Shown here: positions 1 to 12,389 of the stretch, in pieces
Numbering within the stretch: the first letter of the stretch is position 1
Layout: every line of letters begins with the position of its first letter
Source of the DNA: Homalodisca vitripennis
Lineage: Eukaryota; Arthropoda; Insecta; Hemiptera; Cicadellidae
Direction: 5' to 3'
Assembly: GCF_021130785.1 (NCBI RefSeq)
Contig: NW_025776199.1
Location: forward strand, 101,001 to 165,000
Length of the DNA: 64,000 bases
Program-made: the position numbers and the translations under genes
The notes under the pieces: generated by a model
The model's input: only the letters and a program-made list of their open reading frames with translations
Database searches by the model: none
Told to the model about the DNA's origin: nothing

Positions 1-183
1 CCTTACAGATTACAGTAGCATCTGCGTCTTATTACGTCTCTGTTATTATTTGCCGTGATATGAGCTCACCTTTTGTGTCATTGGGAGAGAATTCAGACTG
101 CTCTCGGATATACTCTGGGTATATTGCTTGGCATTCCTTACAGATTACAGGGACATCTGCGTCTTATTAACACTAATCTGTCT
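1..183 (+). repeat. 135-bp tandem repeat, one full copy plus partial second (window start)
   Basis: The string CAGATTACAG occurs at 6 and again at 141, so the unit is 135 bp. The second copy is cut after 'cttattaacactaatctg'. The same repeat with a 133-bp period occurs at 40,196-40,505, including the same truncation point. The first unit may begin outside the window. The repeat contains the conserved string GAGAATTCAGACTGCT. Its function is unknown. Confidence 0.8.
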
Positions 184-1700
184 TTAGTTCTATTAGGAGA
201 ATTAACCATATTAATTATGTTTAACCTCAAGGACTTTTAGAAATTTTCTCCGGAGAAGAAAATTGAAGGGCCAAAGTTGGACTCAGCAGTTGTAAAAGGA
301 CCAACTTCGCCAACTCCGAGTCCACTTCTACCACTTACTTAATCTCTTTTTGTTTTCCTAAGTAGAAAATATCCAATAATACTAGAGACGAATGTAAAGT
401 TTGTAGCTTAATTAGTATTAACTTAACAAATAGTTTTAGTGTAATACGAAATGTTTTATCTAGAAATGATAAGGGAATACGACTAATATATTTATAATCA
501 TTCCTTTAACACCAATTTGTTTTTAAATGCCATCATTTTGTACAGCAAAATTAACATTATGTATAAGATTATTTTTTCAAACCTGAAGCATTTGTGATTT
601 GAAACCAACCCCAAATTAAAATTAAAATATAATATTTGTAGTATTGTATGTTTAAAAAACACCTGGAATATTAAGTCTTAATATAGTTATAGTACTCTTT
701 CCACAATTTACCAGATTAAGTTTGAATGATTAAATAAATTTTATGACGCATAGAAGCCAAAATATCAATGATAATTAATATACCTTCACTTTTTAGCAAG
801 CACAGATGTACTTATGACTAATAATGTTAAATATTCACTTCTTATTATCTGTTAAATCGTGTACTAAATGTTTACTTTAATCAAATATACAATAATAGCT
901 AAGCTTTAGCGAAGCCTATCTCTCGACGGGCTGGAAATATTAAATTTTTGTCTGACTGTCCACAAGATATCTCAAAAAAGGACTGACATTTACACTTGAC
1001 ATTTTTCACGAGCTTCATCTCTTTATGAAAAAAAACTGAGTTCGATGATGGTACACGTCACTTCTCACGATTTAGCTGGGCGTTAGTAAATATTTTACAT
1101 AGGTCTTTTCACATTGGTAAAAGGGGGAGAGCGGATTATTGGACCATATTTGGTATAATAATAAAACTCATGATATCTTAACATAATATTCCAGACATAC
1201 TCGCATATTTACTCTAGTCTGGACTATTGGATTGATACTTAATATCGATATCTGTTATTTACAATCTAGAACCAGACAATTAATTCCAGTAACAAGTTAA
1301 ACAATCAAACGTTGTTGTAATAAAAAACATTTTCGTCCATATGTATTTTGATTCGTTATTGTTTCCAACTTGATTAACAAAACATGTGTAGAAACAATGT
1401 ATAAATTCATGCAACAGCAGTTTTTATTATTATTATCAATAGTTTGATAAGGTTAAAATAAATTATTATACCTCTAAATAATTTTAATAGAAAGTATCAA
1501 TTTCGATTTAATATAATGAAAAATGATTTCAAATTTTTGGTAATCAGATAGACCGGTTATAACGCAAAAATAAATTTGTGCTGGAATTGAGTTTAAGTAT
1601 TATAAAAAACAAATAAATAAAGATATAATTTTCAAGCGATATCAGCTGTTATATTTGGAAATATTTCATTAAATAAATGGAACGAATATTGTAATAAAGC
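184..1700. other. AT-rich stretch without recognisable gene
   Basis: No supported gene. A possible old transposable-element remnant lies around 900-1,090, with 'ttagcgaagcctatctctcgacgggctgg' style sequence followed by 'gtctgactgtccacaagatatctc'. Such strings are common in insect non-LTR or Helitron-like remnants, but the family cannot be fixed by eye. Confidence 0.5.
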
Positions 1701-1710
1701 TTTCACAAGA

Positions 1711-1760
1711 TATATAAAAAGCAGCTGTCGAGTCTCCGTACTTTTCGTCTCCAATAGAAC
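1711..1760 (+). promoter_or_regulatory. Candidate TATA-type core promoter
   Basis: TATATAAAA begins at 1,711 and is followed by a locally GC-richer stretch (about 1,722-1,790, GCAGCTGTCGAGTCTCCG). This is the expected spacing for a transcription start 25-35 bp downstream. No reading frame follows closely, so this is a sequence-composition inference only. An inverted repeat lies just downstream at 1,799-1,837. Confidence 0.25.
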
Positions 1761-1798
1761 CAGCGGAACTCACTGTCACAAAATCTCATCTGATTTGT

Positions 1799-1837
1799 AA
1801 TTCACTTCCGGTGTCATTTCCGGTCCATAAGTGAATT
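1799..1837. repeat. Short perfect inverted repeat (9-bp arms)
   Basis: AATTCACTT at 1,799-1,807 pairs with AAGTGAATT at 1,829-1,837 around a loop containing two CTTCCGG/TTTCCGG-like strings. It could fold as a hairpin in RNA transcribed from the candidate promoter upstream. Confidence 0.5.
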
Positions 1838-2070
1838 AAATTCACTGATATTCCTTAATTTCTATCTTACTACTATTTCGAACAGTGCTAATAATGTATT
1901 CAATAATTGTTCTGTATCAATTTAGAGATTGGAACAGAAATGTATTAAACAAATATTGTTAAGCAATTATTGTTATAAAATGATTTAGCTGTTAAAAATA
2001 CATGTATAGTGAATCGACGCTTGATAATTGTACTTTTTTAATTAGTTACTAAAGATTGAATGTTTGAAAC

Positions 2071-2129
2071 GATAACAGGATTCGGACATTTCCTGTTATC
2101 CTATAAAATACTACTTCAATCTAGTAGTA
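2071..2129. repeat. Two adjacent hairpins
   Basis: GATAACAGGA (2,071-2,080) and TCCTGTTATC (2,091-2,100) form a perfect 10-bp stem with a 10-nt loop. TACTAC (2,109-2,114) and GTAGTA (2,124-2,129) form a second 6-bp stem immediately after. A TATAAAA string lies between them. About one 10-bp perfect stem of this loop size is expected by chance in 64 kb. Confidence 0.5.
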
Positions 2130-3159
2130 CAATCACCTGTTAATGAATTTAAAGCAATTTTATTTTTTATTTAAATTAAAATAAATTATTTAACTTATTT
2201 AAATTATTTAACTTATTTAAATTTTACATGATACTTAATAAAAATGTTATTTGGGAAGATATGTTTTACATTTTATTTACATTTATAACAAAATGTTAGA
2301 CTCAACATACTTCCTCACAGATGAAATGAGCTAATGTATTATTATCAAATAACAAAGAATAGCTAAATAAATTATTATATAACACTAATTTGCAATTAAG
2401 TAAATAAGTACAATATATTGGAACTAATACATTCCTAATGTACGATCATGTTGTAGTTACACGAGAAAGACTTATACACGGTTGTCAATTTCTTATATCT
2501 TACATGGCCCCATACTGAAATATATTAGCATGTTATTTTTATATTAAAAAGTAAGGACGAACAATGTTGAACAGTATTTTAACAAACAAATTAAACAAAA
2601 ATGCATTCCATGTTAAAAATAATCATACATCTATTTGATAAGTTTACGTTAAACCAATTAAATATTTATAATTTTCTTAATACAATATAAAGCATTTCTC
2701 ATTTAAACAAATTTAAATTCACCTATAATTCGAGCGCATGTTTTCATTCAAAAGGTCCATGAAAAATTCACTTATTTCTAACCTTACTATCCATCCCGAT
2801 AAAATTTCCGATTATATGTTAAAAATGTGGTATAAAAATACTTTTAGATGGGAACCATCTTATCTTTCCAACATAAGAAACATAAGACATGCAAAACCAC
2901 ATTTTACCCCAGATTCCGGCAAATAGTGTTACTGCTAAAATATAATCAGATTTTTTTCGTCCAAGCTTAGATAAATGATATTTTATATTTAAACCACATA
3001 TCACGGTATGCAATATCTGGGGTATTAATTACTATCCCCTAGAAGTATACTTTTATTCATATTCCTTTAGATAAACACCATAATTCTGTGCGCGAATTCT
3101 GTTTTCAAATATAAATATTAGTTATAATAATTTTACTATTTAAAACCAAAAATTATTAT
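2130..3159. other. AT-rich stretch, nothing recognised
   Basis: Only short chance reading frames on both strands; no motif or repeat recognised. Confidence 0.5.
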
Positions 3160-3620
3160 TTATTTCATAACTAACAATTATACAGCGTTACCATGAAAAC
3201 AATTTCGAAATCATAATAATTTCAAAAGATTTTTCAGTACAGCAAGCACATGATTCATGGTGTTTAAAGTTGGTACGGAAGGAGTTAGCAATGTTCGCTC
3301 TTCTTCGGATCTGTGACCCTGACACCACGGCTGAGCCTCTTTTGTTTTGACTGCTAAATGTTTCAAAATGGTAAGTAAAAATATTAAATTCTGTATTGAA
3401 ATTAACTCACTTATATGTTGTGTGAATGTTTGGTAATAAACATTAATTCCTAAAGCTTAGACTGTAGCAACTTACGAATTTGACGTATTACCTGTAGGAG
3501 TGCAGACAAATACTGTAAATTACTTATTGTATTGTATATTTATGCGCATGTAATTACTGTATGGATTCCGACCACTACGCCTCACATTTGCTTGTCTGCT
3601 ATTATGCTACCGATAAGACA
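3160..3620 (+). other. Unit 1, conserved 5' block with candidate first exon and splice donor
   Basis: This block recurs at about 21,690-22,210, 47,957-48,450 and 61,150-61,650, always on the + strand. It begins near 'gttaccatgaaaac' and contains the best conserved part 'ctgtgaccctgacaccacggctgagcc'. It then reaches an ATG (3,368-3,370) immediately followed by GTAAGT (3,371-3,376), a perfect splice donor. In units 3 and 4 the same place reads ATGGATAAGTC, so the donor is intact only here. A further conserved patch, 'ctgtatggattccgaccactacgcc', lies at about 3,557. I infer a transcript leader plus first intron of a duplicated gene. The conserved TGACCCTGACACC resembles a DR1-type nuclear receptor half-site pair. 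No long reading frame is present and the product is unknown. Confidence 0.55.
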
Positions 3621-4049
3621 CAGGGTAATTATTTTCTTGCTGTATTTGAAATTTGTAATATTGTATTTTCAATTACTAAATGGCATGTCAGGGTGGTTGA
3701 TCAAATCTTGCTGCAGGCAAGTATTGACACCACTCAATCGAATAATTATTTCTTCTCAGACACAGGAATTTTCCCGGCTCTTCTCAAAACATCTAAAGTG
3801 TTTAAAAGGGGAGATATATTTAACCATAAACTATCGTCCTACGTTTTATTTCCACTTGTTTTTCAGCAACATGTGTAAAAGAAATACCAGAGGGCAGCAT
3901 GGAAATCCTTACGTTCTTTAACCACACCAATTTGGATTAAATGATAATTCAATTCATGTGGTTAATAACCCTATGGAGCTTTGTGAATATGGCTTGTAAA
4001 GGTGTAAACCTATTTTAATTATACGAGCTTGTACTGTATTTATATAATT

Positions 4050-4800
4050 TTCTAAGGCATTTGACTGTGTGGAGCAATAACTATTGTTGCACTAGATTGG
4101 AAAAAGTAGCTTTCGTTGTCCAATCATGTGGCTTGCTTTTACCACAAGGATAAAGAGTTGCCTAGTTTACAAACTTTCATTAAAGCTAAATCCAAATTAC
4201 ATTTAGAGTCCCTCAGTGATCAATTCTTGGACTTTTACCGTTATTGGCATATGTCAACAGATTGAATTATGTTAATCAAAAGGACAATTTATTCAGTATG
4301 CTGACAACACTGTACATTGTTTAAACAGAATCACAGGTATTGCAAATCCAATATTTTGTTTTCACGAATTGTTTCTTTTAGTACTGTGCTCATAATATTT
4401 TTGAAACTAACCATTAAACGCTTTTATTATAATTGATTACTTCAAGAGAAATTGGAAATTTCAGCATCTGCGTTAATGGTGTCCCCTCTGCACATTTATA
4501 GGGATGCACCTGGATTGAGGGCTGAGCAGAGACAGTCATATTGATGATGCATTCCAAGTGTTGCAATAGACATTTATAATGTCTACGTGCAATAGACTAC
4601 GTAATGTCTTTAAATTTTTTCTCCTAATAAACTGTAAAATTGCATATTACGGCTTTATCCATACGAACTTAGCACTCGGATTTTAGGAACCTTTGCAAAA
4701 CATAAAATGGAAAGAGTAAATTTAACCTTAGAGTGATATACAAAGATGTTTTCAGAAAATTTACTATGCTGCTATTGCGCTGCCATTTTATTGTACCCGT
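4050..4800 (+). pseudogene. Decayed non-LTR (LINE) reverse transcriptase fragment, C-terminal half, unit 1
   Basis: Pieces of a LINE reverse transcriptase can be read through many frameshifts. They are a KAFDCV-like segment at about 4,054, a YVNRLNYVNQKDNLFQYAD-like segment around 4,245-4,310 (palm motif region, YADN instead of YADD) and an LDRGLT-type thumb segment near 4,510. The same fragment sits at the matching place in unit 4 (about 62,270-62,970), so the insertion predates that duplication. The motif style is CR1/Jockey-like; the clade is not certain. It is non-functional. Confidence 0.6.
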
Positions 4801-5796
4801 AACCTTCGTATTGTGGTGGAACAGACATATGACATAATAGGCACAATTTGCCGTTTTATTTATATCTGTTAAACTAATAACACAACTTCAGTAACCATTT
4901 CCAGCCTTTGTTCACGAGCTCCTTCTTTCTTAATGGATTGAGTGTGTCCCAGTGACACCTTCCTTGATCACATCTTCGTTTTTGTAAATAAGGTCTTCCA
5001 ATAATCTGCTCACTCTCTTAACTTAACTCTGCGTAACACGACTATTATTTTAGATTACTTATTGATAATCCACTAAATCTTCATGTATATATTATATAGT
5101 TTCTTGCTTATGTCGGAAGAAATACGTCGTTAATTCTCCATATGCTTGCAAAGTTCTGAATAACTGTTTCAGCCGGAAAAGTCAAATTGATTAGCTTTCG
5201 TGGAAAAGCTCTACATTAACAGGCATAATTGCTATATCATGGAACAAGAACATTTGTAAATGTCGTAAATGATTTAAATATGTTCAGGCATTTGTCATAA
5301 TGTGTTGCAACATGATTTGAATCGACACTGACAAAGATTACTTGCGTAAACATTTTACCCGTAATAAGACAACAGCTACGTAATTTTATCAAACTATAAT
5401 AGTTTATTTTTTCTGTAAATGATAATTCCATCAGACATTTGAAGAAAGCCTTATCCCACTTAGTTTTATATATCATATATTAGCAAAGATCTTTTACACA
5501 CGAATTGGGAACCTGTTTTATAGAGCGCTTGTGTTAATACTTCTGTTGATACATTCATTGAAATTTGCGCACGGTGATTTCGTAATTCGAGAAGACTAAA
5601 GATAAACTCACAAATAAAATATTAAAAACCATGGATAACTAAATTGGATTGCTAAATTCTATTCGATATAGGGATAAACTCAGTAAATCGTTATCAAAAG
5701 AGCCATTTCATACTTAACTGCGAAGTAAATTTATTCGGTACCGTAACACGTTACATTCGACCATAAAGCCAGCTAAATTTGTTTATTTGCAATTAT

Positions 5797-6490
5797 AAAA
5801 TTGCTGAAACTGCAGGTAACATGAAAAAGTTCTGGTCCGTGGTTAATGAGGTGGCTGGTAGGACATCTGATAAGGAGCGATTTCCTGTTGAGGCATTTTG
5901 TGATTCAGAAAGCTTTGATACATCGACATCTGTGGAAAATGTCTGAGATTCATTCAATAATTTCTTTGTCTCTGTGGGACCGAGGCTAGCGGGTGCTTTG
6001 CACCCCAGCAACCCCGCAGTTGTGGACGACGCGGACTACGCCGCGAGTGCTGTGTTTGATTTCCGCCAGGAATTTTTAATATAGTGGCTGGTCTAAGAGG
6101 ATGATCTTCACCAGGACGGGATAACATTCCAACAAAATTAATTAAAGATAATATTCAAGCACTGTCGGAACCCCTTTATCATATCATTAACCGTAGTATC
6201 AGAACAGGAGAATTCTCCAATGCGTTTAAAGTTGCCAAAATCGTTTCCATTTATAAATCAGGTGTTAAATCAGTAATGAATAATTTTGCTTGCTGTTATA
6301 TCGAAGCTGCTAGAAAAATGTATCAAACTATTTAGAGAGAGGAAGATTCCTTTCGAATAATCAATATGGCTTTAGAAGTGGTAAAAGTACATCAGATGCT
6401 CTTTATGATAACTAAATTACTGTGGTCTAAAATTGGTTTAAAAAACGAATCCTAGTCACCTTTCTTGATCTTAGTAAGAAAGTCACAATC
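5797..6490 (+). pseudogene. Decayed LINE reverse transcriptase fragment, N-terminal/finger part
   Basis: Translating the + strand through stops and shifts gives typical LINE reverse-transcriptase text. It reads KFWSVVNEVAGR (about 5,827), then a 'DNIPTKLIKDN'-like block (about 6,121-6,155), 'IINRSIRTGEF' (about 6,185), a 'KIVSIYKSG' block (about 6,238) and 'NQYGFRSGKSTSDAL' (about 6,361). It ends in 'VTFLDLSK' (about 6,457). The part around 5,990-6,070 is GC-rich compared with its surroundings. It is upstream of unit 1's 42-nt exon-like block and thus inside the presumed first intron. Multiple in-frame stops make it non-functional. It may belong to the same LINE family as the 4,050-4,800 piece, but from another insertion because the order is reversed. 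Confidence 0.7.
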
Positions 6491-6813
6491 GAAAACTAAT
6501 CTTTTGTAAATTTTAATGTAAAACTATACTACACAAATGTAAATCAAGAAAAGACTGATTTATGGACTCCTCCCCTTACACAGACCTATACTCTATATGG
6601 GGAAGTATACATTTAAATTTATTATATTAATTTTTATTTTTCAGTGCTAGGGTCAAAGACAACCCGTAAACCTGTGCTAAACCAAATTTGGCTACCGGAA
6701 GTTTTTTTATATATATATATTCACTTTAAACTAATAAAGTATTATCTAAAATAAGTATTATTTTAATAATTTACTAATTATATTTTTATTATTAATATGA
6801 AATCATGTTTCAG

Positions 6814-6855
6814 CAGGCTATATTTCTTATCCTCAATGCGAGATGACACAGTACT
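6814..6855 (+). other. Unit 1 exon-like block 2 (42 nt)
   Basis: Bounded by TTTCAG upstream and GTAAGTATTTGGG downstream. Equivalent 42-nt blocks occur at 23,279-23,320, 50,681-50,722 and 63,886-63,927, with identical length and mostly identical 3' halves (CTCAATGCGAGA). Read in the frame set by an ATG-ending exon 1 it would encode a hydrophobic start (QAIFLILNAR), but this copy has an in-frame TGA. In the next frame, joined to block 3, it reads LSSMRDDTV and on into block 3, ending at a stop conserved among units. I cannot decide whether it is coding. Confidence 0.5.
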
Positions 6856-7013
6856 GTAAGTATTTGGGACATTTCAGGTGTAAGTTTAATCCCATTCTGA
6901 AACTACAGTTTTAGTCAAATCTCAATAAACACTCTTTTATAAGGTATAACAAATAAAGCAGCCTACTCAATGGTGTCATATTTGTGATTCGAGAGTTTTG
7001 TTCTGATTTTCAG

Positions 7014-7195
7014 GTGGCTTCGGTCCTGCGTTGACTTGACGTCCCCTGTTTGACATTATCACGTAACACTACTCCACGTGTGTTGCAAAACACACAAAGT
7101 ATGAATGATGATTGAATGGAAAAGTGTGAACGTGTGCGTGCGTGTAGAACTACATTTAACTATAACAATAATTCTCCACTACACAACATAATAAG
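7014..7195 (+). other. Unit 1 exon-like block 3 (182 nt)
   Basis: Preceded by a conserved intron end ('gtgattcgagagttttgttctgattttcag') and followed by GTAACT. The block starts GTGGCTTCGGTCCTGCG and ends with a purine/pyrimidine repeat-like stretch ('acacacaaagtatgaatg...gtgcgtgcgtgtagaac'). Counterparts are 23,485-23,672 and 50,883-51,089. In frame 2 the three copies share a TGA stop after the same 12 codons (WLRSCVDLTSPV in unit 1). Lengths are not multiples of three. It is probably an exon of a non-coding or very short-peptide transcript. Confidence 0.5.
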
Positions 7196-7370
7196 GTAAC
7201 TAAATTTATCTGCTAATTTTAGACTTAAGTTTACATATTTGTTCCATGAATAAACTTAATATTAAAAATATTTATTTAATCAACGTATGTTCGTGTAATT
7301 ATATTAGTTTTTGGAACTCTATTCTTTATTATAAAACACTATTACATGCTGTCTTTTCTTATTATTACAG

Positions 7371-7437
7371 GGTGATGCGGCCAATGGGGCAGGAAGTCGC
7401 CCCACTCACACTAATACACACACGACACATACACTAG
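7371..7437 (+). other. Unit 1 exon-like block 4 (67 nt)
   Basis: Flanked by TTATTACAG and GTAATGTATTG. The length is exactly 67 nt in all three readable units (23,848-23,914 and 51,269-51,335). One frame is open throughout in all copies and gives GDAANGAGSRPTHTNTHTTH (similar text in units 2 and 3), rich in Thr-His repeats from the CACACA/CACTCAC sequence. The upstream block does not supply an open frame into it, so coding is doubtful. Confidence 0.5.
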
Positions 7438-7686
7438 GTAATGTATTGTTCTACTTAAAATATTTAAATCAATTTGGTTAAAATTGTTGTTTCAGAATGG
7501 CACACTTATATTATTTGGTTTATTATATGTTTACATGAGAATCGTTAATAATATTAATATAATTAAAATGACTCATGACTGTAGTAATATATATATTGTA
7601 ATATGAATATGAATCATTAACATAAATTAATACGTCTTCCATACTTTACTTGTAAATAAATAACCTGTTTTTTTTATTTATTACAG

Positions 7687-8560
7687 ATGAAAGTATTGTA
7701 AAAAAGCAGTGATTCAGTTCAATTAAAGGTTTTTGTAATTTCTCTCTTAGGGTTATCTTGAGTTATAAATTAGGACTTGTAACAAGTGTGTTAGTTTCTG
7801 TCTCACAATAATAGTGTGTGTGAGTGCGAGTTTGCAAACTTATTAATATATTATAAATATTACATTTATTATTAATAATAATAATATAGATTGTTAGACT
7901 AATAATATTTTTGGGATCCGGAAAAAGTTAAATCACTATAGTAATTATGCTATATATATATATATATCCATGTTCAATATTAGATCAAACGTATTCTAGA
8001 AACAATCTAGATAGCACCGCAAACCTGACACTTTGTTTCTAATTAAGATAATATGCAATGCATACTGTCCTAATAATGTCTTTTATATTAAGTCAATCTA
8101 TTAACCATTGTAATATTATGAAATAAAATTTTTAATTCTTATAGTAAAAATGTTGTTTTAACGGAATTCGGCATTTTTACACAATTTCCAACTTACGTTG
8201 GCGTCTGCATTTTTAAACAGTGCAGCACTTGAATCTTCGATAGCAAAAATGTTATATCTTATTAAAGATTTATATGGTATTTATTCAAGAGCCTTAAAAT
8301 ATATTAGAATAACAAAGCTGAAATTTATAAATATAAAATTACTGGATACATTTATTTATTATTAATGCATATTTTTATTGAAACGTTAGGTTGCGATTGA
8401 CTTAAATAAGTTTATGTAATAAACAAATATTTCACTGCATTGAAAGTTTTAACCAATGATCATTCTTAAAGTAAACGTCTAAACTTGTACTCACTCAATG
8501 TCAATAGCGATATTAGGTTTTAGTACAGATATATATTTTTTCCAAAATTGGCCGCATTCT
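7687..8560 (+). other. Unit 1 terminal exon-like block and 3' homology
   Basis: Starts after TTTATTTATTACAG. In the frame carried from block 4 it stops after eight codons. Sequence similarity with unit 3 continues through 'ggaacaatctagatagcac' and 'ccaacttacgttggcgtctgcattttt' to about 8,560 (unit 3: about 51,600-52,450). The duplicated segment therefore extends well beyond the last splice-like signal. No clear poly(A) site is assigned. Confidence 0.4.
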
Positions 8561-10190
8561 CGAAATTTTAGGGTAAAAAAAACATAAATGTATATGTATA
8601 TATTGGAATATTGTTATTAAAATGTTTTGCATAAATGATAATTTCCGCCATTTTAAAAATGGTAAGTTGGTTTAAGGAAGCTACATCCCAAGAAAACAAC
8701 GTTAGACTGTACAGAGTCTTCTGAATTTGGCGAAAAATTCTTATGTTAATTGCATTAAACACTGAGACAAGTACATCCCAGTATGTAGAGGTAATTCTAG
8801 CCATTATTGGATCAGAAAATATATTTTTTTAATTAAATTTATAACTTTAAAGGTACATTTCTGAAATTAGAAGAAATATTAAAATATTTGATTGATTATA
8901 TTACGTGAAATGTTCATTTCCTATCGGGCCTAAATAAAAACGTCCCATAAAGAAATTGTACAATTGTTACAAACTGTACAGTTTATACACTCACTGAATA
9001 ACAAAAACTTGTTTCAAAATCAGTGTTAATTTCGTTTGAAAAAATTTAACTTATATCTTTACTTTTAGCAGAATAATTTCCTTACTTCATATGTTAATAA
9101 ATGACGTCAATTCCTAAGATTAAACACTGTTTCGAGTTAGGTACAACCCAAAAAATCCTATTTGTACTTACTACAGTAAAATCTAAAATCTCTATTAATC
9201 ACATTATGATATGATTAATCAGAATAAATGTGGGAATAATAATGATCGTTTACATTGATTTAAAACAAAAGTTAACCTCCTGTATCTATAATTGGAACAG
9301 CTTAATGTATAAAACAAGACGGTGGCAGCAATACTGAGATCCACGCAAATGCCAAGAGTCTAAACCTCAGAGTATTAAAATTACGATGCTCTCTAGAATA
9401 AAATAGCTCGGTGTCTAGTTTCAGCCCGGCCTCTATTACTGGTACTTAAGTCTAGTTATCACATTTAATTATTTCATAAATGCGAAACGCCTCGATTCTG
9501 CATCTAAGAGATTAAATACGATGCTCCAGAATCCTTTTTTTGTAATGCTCAGATCGGATTCAATTGAACTTTAGTATTCAATTGAATTCAAAATAGTTCT
9601 GTCTGTATGTAATATTAATATTTCGAACAACAACTGATTTGTAGACTTGACATTTAACATGAAACTTTGTTGTGCTAGACTAAGTTCAATGATTTTGCAT
9701 ATCAAATCATGGAATTATTTTTTGTTGATTTCCAGCATTCAATAGCATTACAGATTTTCTTAAGTGCACTGAGGAATGAATGTTTTATTTTGCGTATGTT
9801 TAACTGCCTGTAGAGTTGAAATGTCGCATGTAACCTCAGCGAAATCAGTTACGCGACAGGTTGACTGGCGTAGGTTACTTCTGCCTTGTATGCCACACGA
9901 TAATGTACTTGCCGTGCTAGAATGCGTACTAGTTGGTTACCTCCAACATTGTTTTAAGTACTTCACCCAGTCAGGGAACTCTGTTCAAAAAGCCAAGCTT
10001 TTGCCATATATTAGACTGATTCAAACGCCAATCGACGTCAGTACCCAAGTAGATGTTGTGGCGCAGAGCTGCTGAACACGGCCAACCATAAGTGTACCGA
10101 ATTTAGATTCGGCGACGAATAAAGCTCAACAACAAGGAAAAAGGAGGTTTCGTTGGTTTTGAATACACTGGTAAAACAACTAATAAGAAC
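8561..10190. other. AT-rich stretch, nothing recognised
   Basis: Short chance frames only (the longest, near 9,776-10,075 on +, has no recognisable domain). Slightly less AT-rich around 9,830-10,080. Confidence 0.5.
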
Positions 10191-10199
10191 CCCTAATAA

Positions 10200-10560
10200 G
10201 GACTGCCCTTTGGTCTTTATACGCCAAAGTTAAATGAGTTTCTACCTGGGGCTAAGCGAAACCCGTAATTAAAGTATCTACGGACCTTACTGTCAAGTGT
10301 TATTACCCACGACGGACAGACAGATGGAGATATTATCTACTCTTTGACCTTTGAACCTAAATACCAATACAGACAGATGGGTGACTTTTAACCGTATGAT
10401 CTAAAACTCAACATAATTCAGACTTGGACAATAATATGAACATATGTAACAAGTTTCAAGTCCCAAGAACCTTCTTACTATTTATAGTTCTCGCATAGAC
10501 GGACGGAGACATTGACAGAGAAAGTGACCGACGTACAACAACATGATAGAAATAAGACTA
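10200..10560 (+). other. Possible 3' remnant of an RTE-like non-LTR element
   Basis: The text 'aagtttcaagtcccaagaacc' followed by 'tagttctcgcatagacggacggagacattgacag', and an earlier 'cgacggacagacagatgg', resembles the 3' untranslated part of RTE-type LINEs. There a CAAGTTTCAAGTC string precedes GACGGACAGACAG. No reverse transcriptase text is present, so this is family resemblance only. Confidence 0.3.
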
Positions 10561-12380
10561 TGTTGAGTTCTAATGTATATAGGTTTTGAGGAAAACTACT
10601 CCTTGATTAAAAATTCTGCAATTATAATCAAGAATATATATGAACAAAAAAATGCAACGTTCATGTAATGCCTCTGAGTTACAAAAACAAAGAAAAATTA
10701 TTATTAGCGCTCCAATTAGTCATATTAGAACTAGATATGGAAAAGAAAAACGTTGTTACTATACAAATTGAATAAAACTCTTTGTTAAGAACTAATGTGC
10801 CAAATTAGAAGCAGTGTTTGTTGCCAGAACCTGCTCCAGACCAGTTACATTCACAATTACTTCTATACATTCCAACTGCACTAACGTGATGTACATTTTT
10901 ATGTTTCCATTTAGTAATATTATGTATGAGAAATTATAGTTTTCATTTAAGTGCAGTTAAAACATTTTTCTTAACGTAGTTTTGAAATATTATCCTATAG
11001 TTAGTACTACCAACCTATAGTTATTGAATTGAGTAAATCTAGAATTGATTCGGCTGAACAGCCAAATAAAACAAGTAACAGTGCTTTCAGAACTCTGGAA
11101 TAAAACTATCATTATGATTTATCAAAGGTTAAACGGTATGCTGCCTAATAATACTCGTACATATTTTCGTCTCCATAAAAACCAATTTCATGATTTTAAA
11201 ATTTTCAAAATTTAGAAAGAAGCTTAGTGCAACGTAAATTAGTAATCGGAGTAATATGAAAAACTAGTGCGCGTTAAATTGAATGTCGAATACAATCTTT
11301 ATTCTTAAGGGACTTGTAACTTGTAAGTTCAGCCAATACTCTTCAATCTGGTAAATAAAAATTTTATATTTGTTGCCTTGCTCTTAAATTTCGTTATGTA
11401 CATTTTAAACACTGTTTTTAGACGACTGTAAGGTATTGAAAGTATTGTTATGTGTATTGCAAATGATACTGTCCATTAGTAACAAAACAAACACGACATC
11501 ATCAGTGCGAGATCGGAACACAATCAGTTCACGCGGGAAGCATGAGTTATAGTGAACGTGATCACATGTGTGCAAAGAAACTACGTTGTGCAATACTGAT
11601 CTTATGCATAAGTAATTCAGTTTAATTGACAGGTAAGAATGGAAAGTTGGTACATTTTAATGCTTATACACTGTATGCAATATTATTAATTAAGAGCTAA
11701 CAAGTGTACTATTACTTGTTTTCGTATATCGTATTACTTATAAATAAAGTGCATATTTATTATAAACATATATAAGTCTGTATGTATGATTGTACGAAAA
11801 TAGTTGTTTTTTATTGTGCTATGTTTAAAAATATTGATGTGCTTGATAGAAAATATATTTCCAAACTTTAAGAATATGCATTTAGTGACAGGTAAAGTAG
11901 TAATAACAATTTCAGTCTCCTTATTGACAAAATAAACGTTACGCTATATACTAATAATTATAGATTCCTCCCGAGCATCTAAATCATGATCTTGTTTAAG
12001 CCATCCATCATATATAGGTATTATGAAGAATCGATAAATCTCATAACCACGTGAGCAGAATATGCGGGTCTTCTTACCGCTGTTGATCTCCAACGTGAAA
12101 TTATTGTCCCTTCCTAGAATTTTTCACTATATTTTGTTATTTAGGTCAGTAATGTTTACAGTAACTCATGATCTGATCGAATATACGTTCCATCAGTCAG
12201 TTAAAACATTGAATTAAATATAGCTTTCCCGGAAATATACGTATATCCTCCTCCTATAATAAAACCAGACATAGAATTTGCTAACTGCTATTAAAAACAC
12301 TAACATGTGGTGATATTTAGAAATATTATGTTAATTAATAGATATATCCGTGGTTATCTAGGAATCAGTAATTTATACAG
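10561..12380. other. AT-rich stretch, nothing recognised
   Basis: Contains 'tgtttgttgccagaacctgctcc' at about 10,817, a weak echo of an intron-1 segment found in units 2 and 4 (about 22,341 and 61,910). Otherwise no feature. Confidence 0.4.
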
Positions 12381-12389
12381 AGATCTTTA

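Noticed and set aside
3532..3921. 129- and 105-codon overlapping + frames in unit 1
   Set aside because: Not preserved in units 2-4 although the DNA is homologous; chance frames in the intron.
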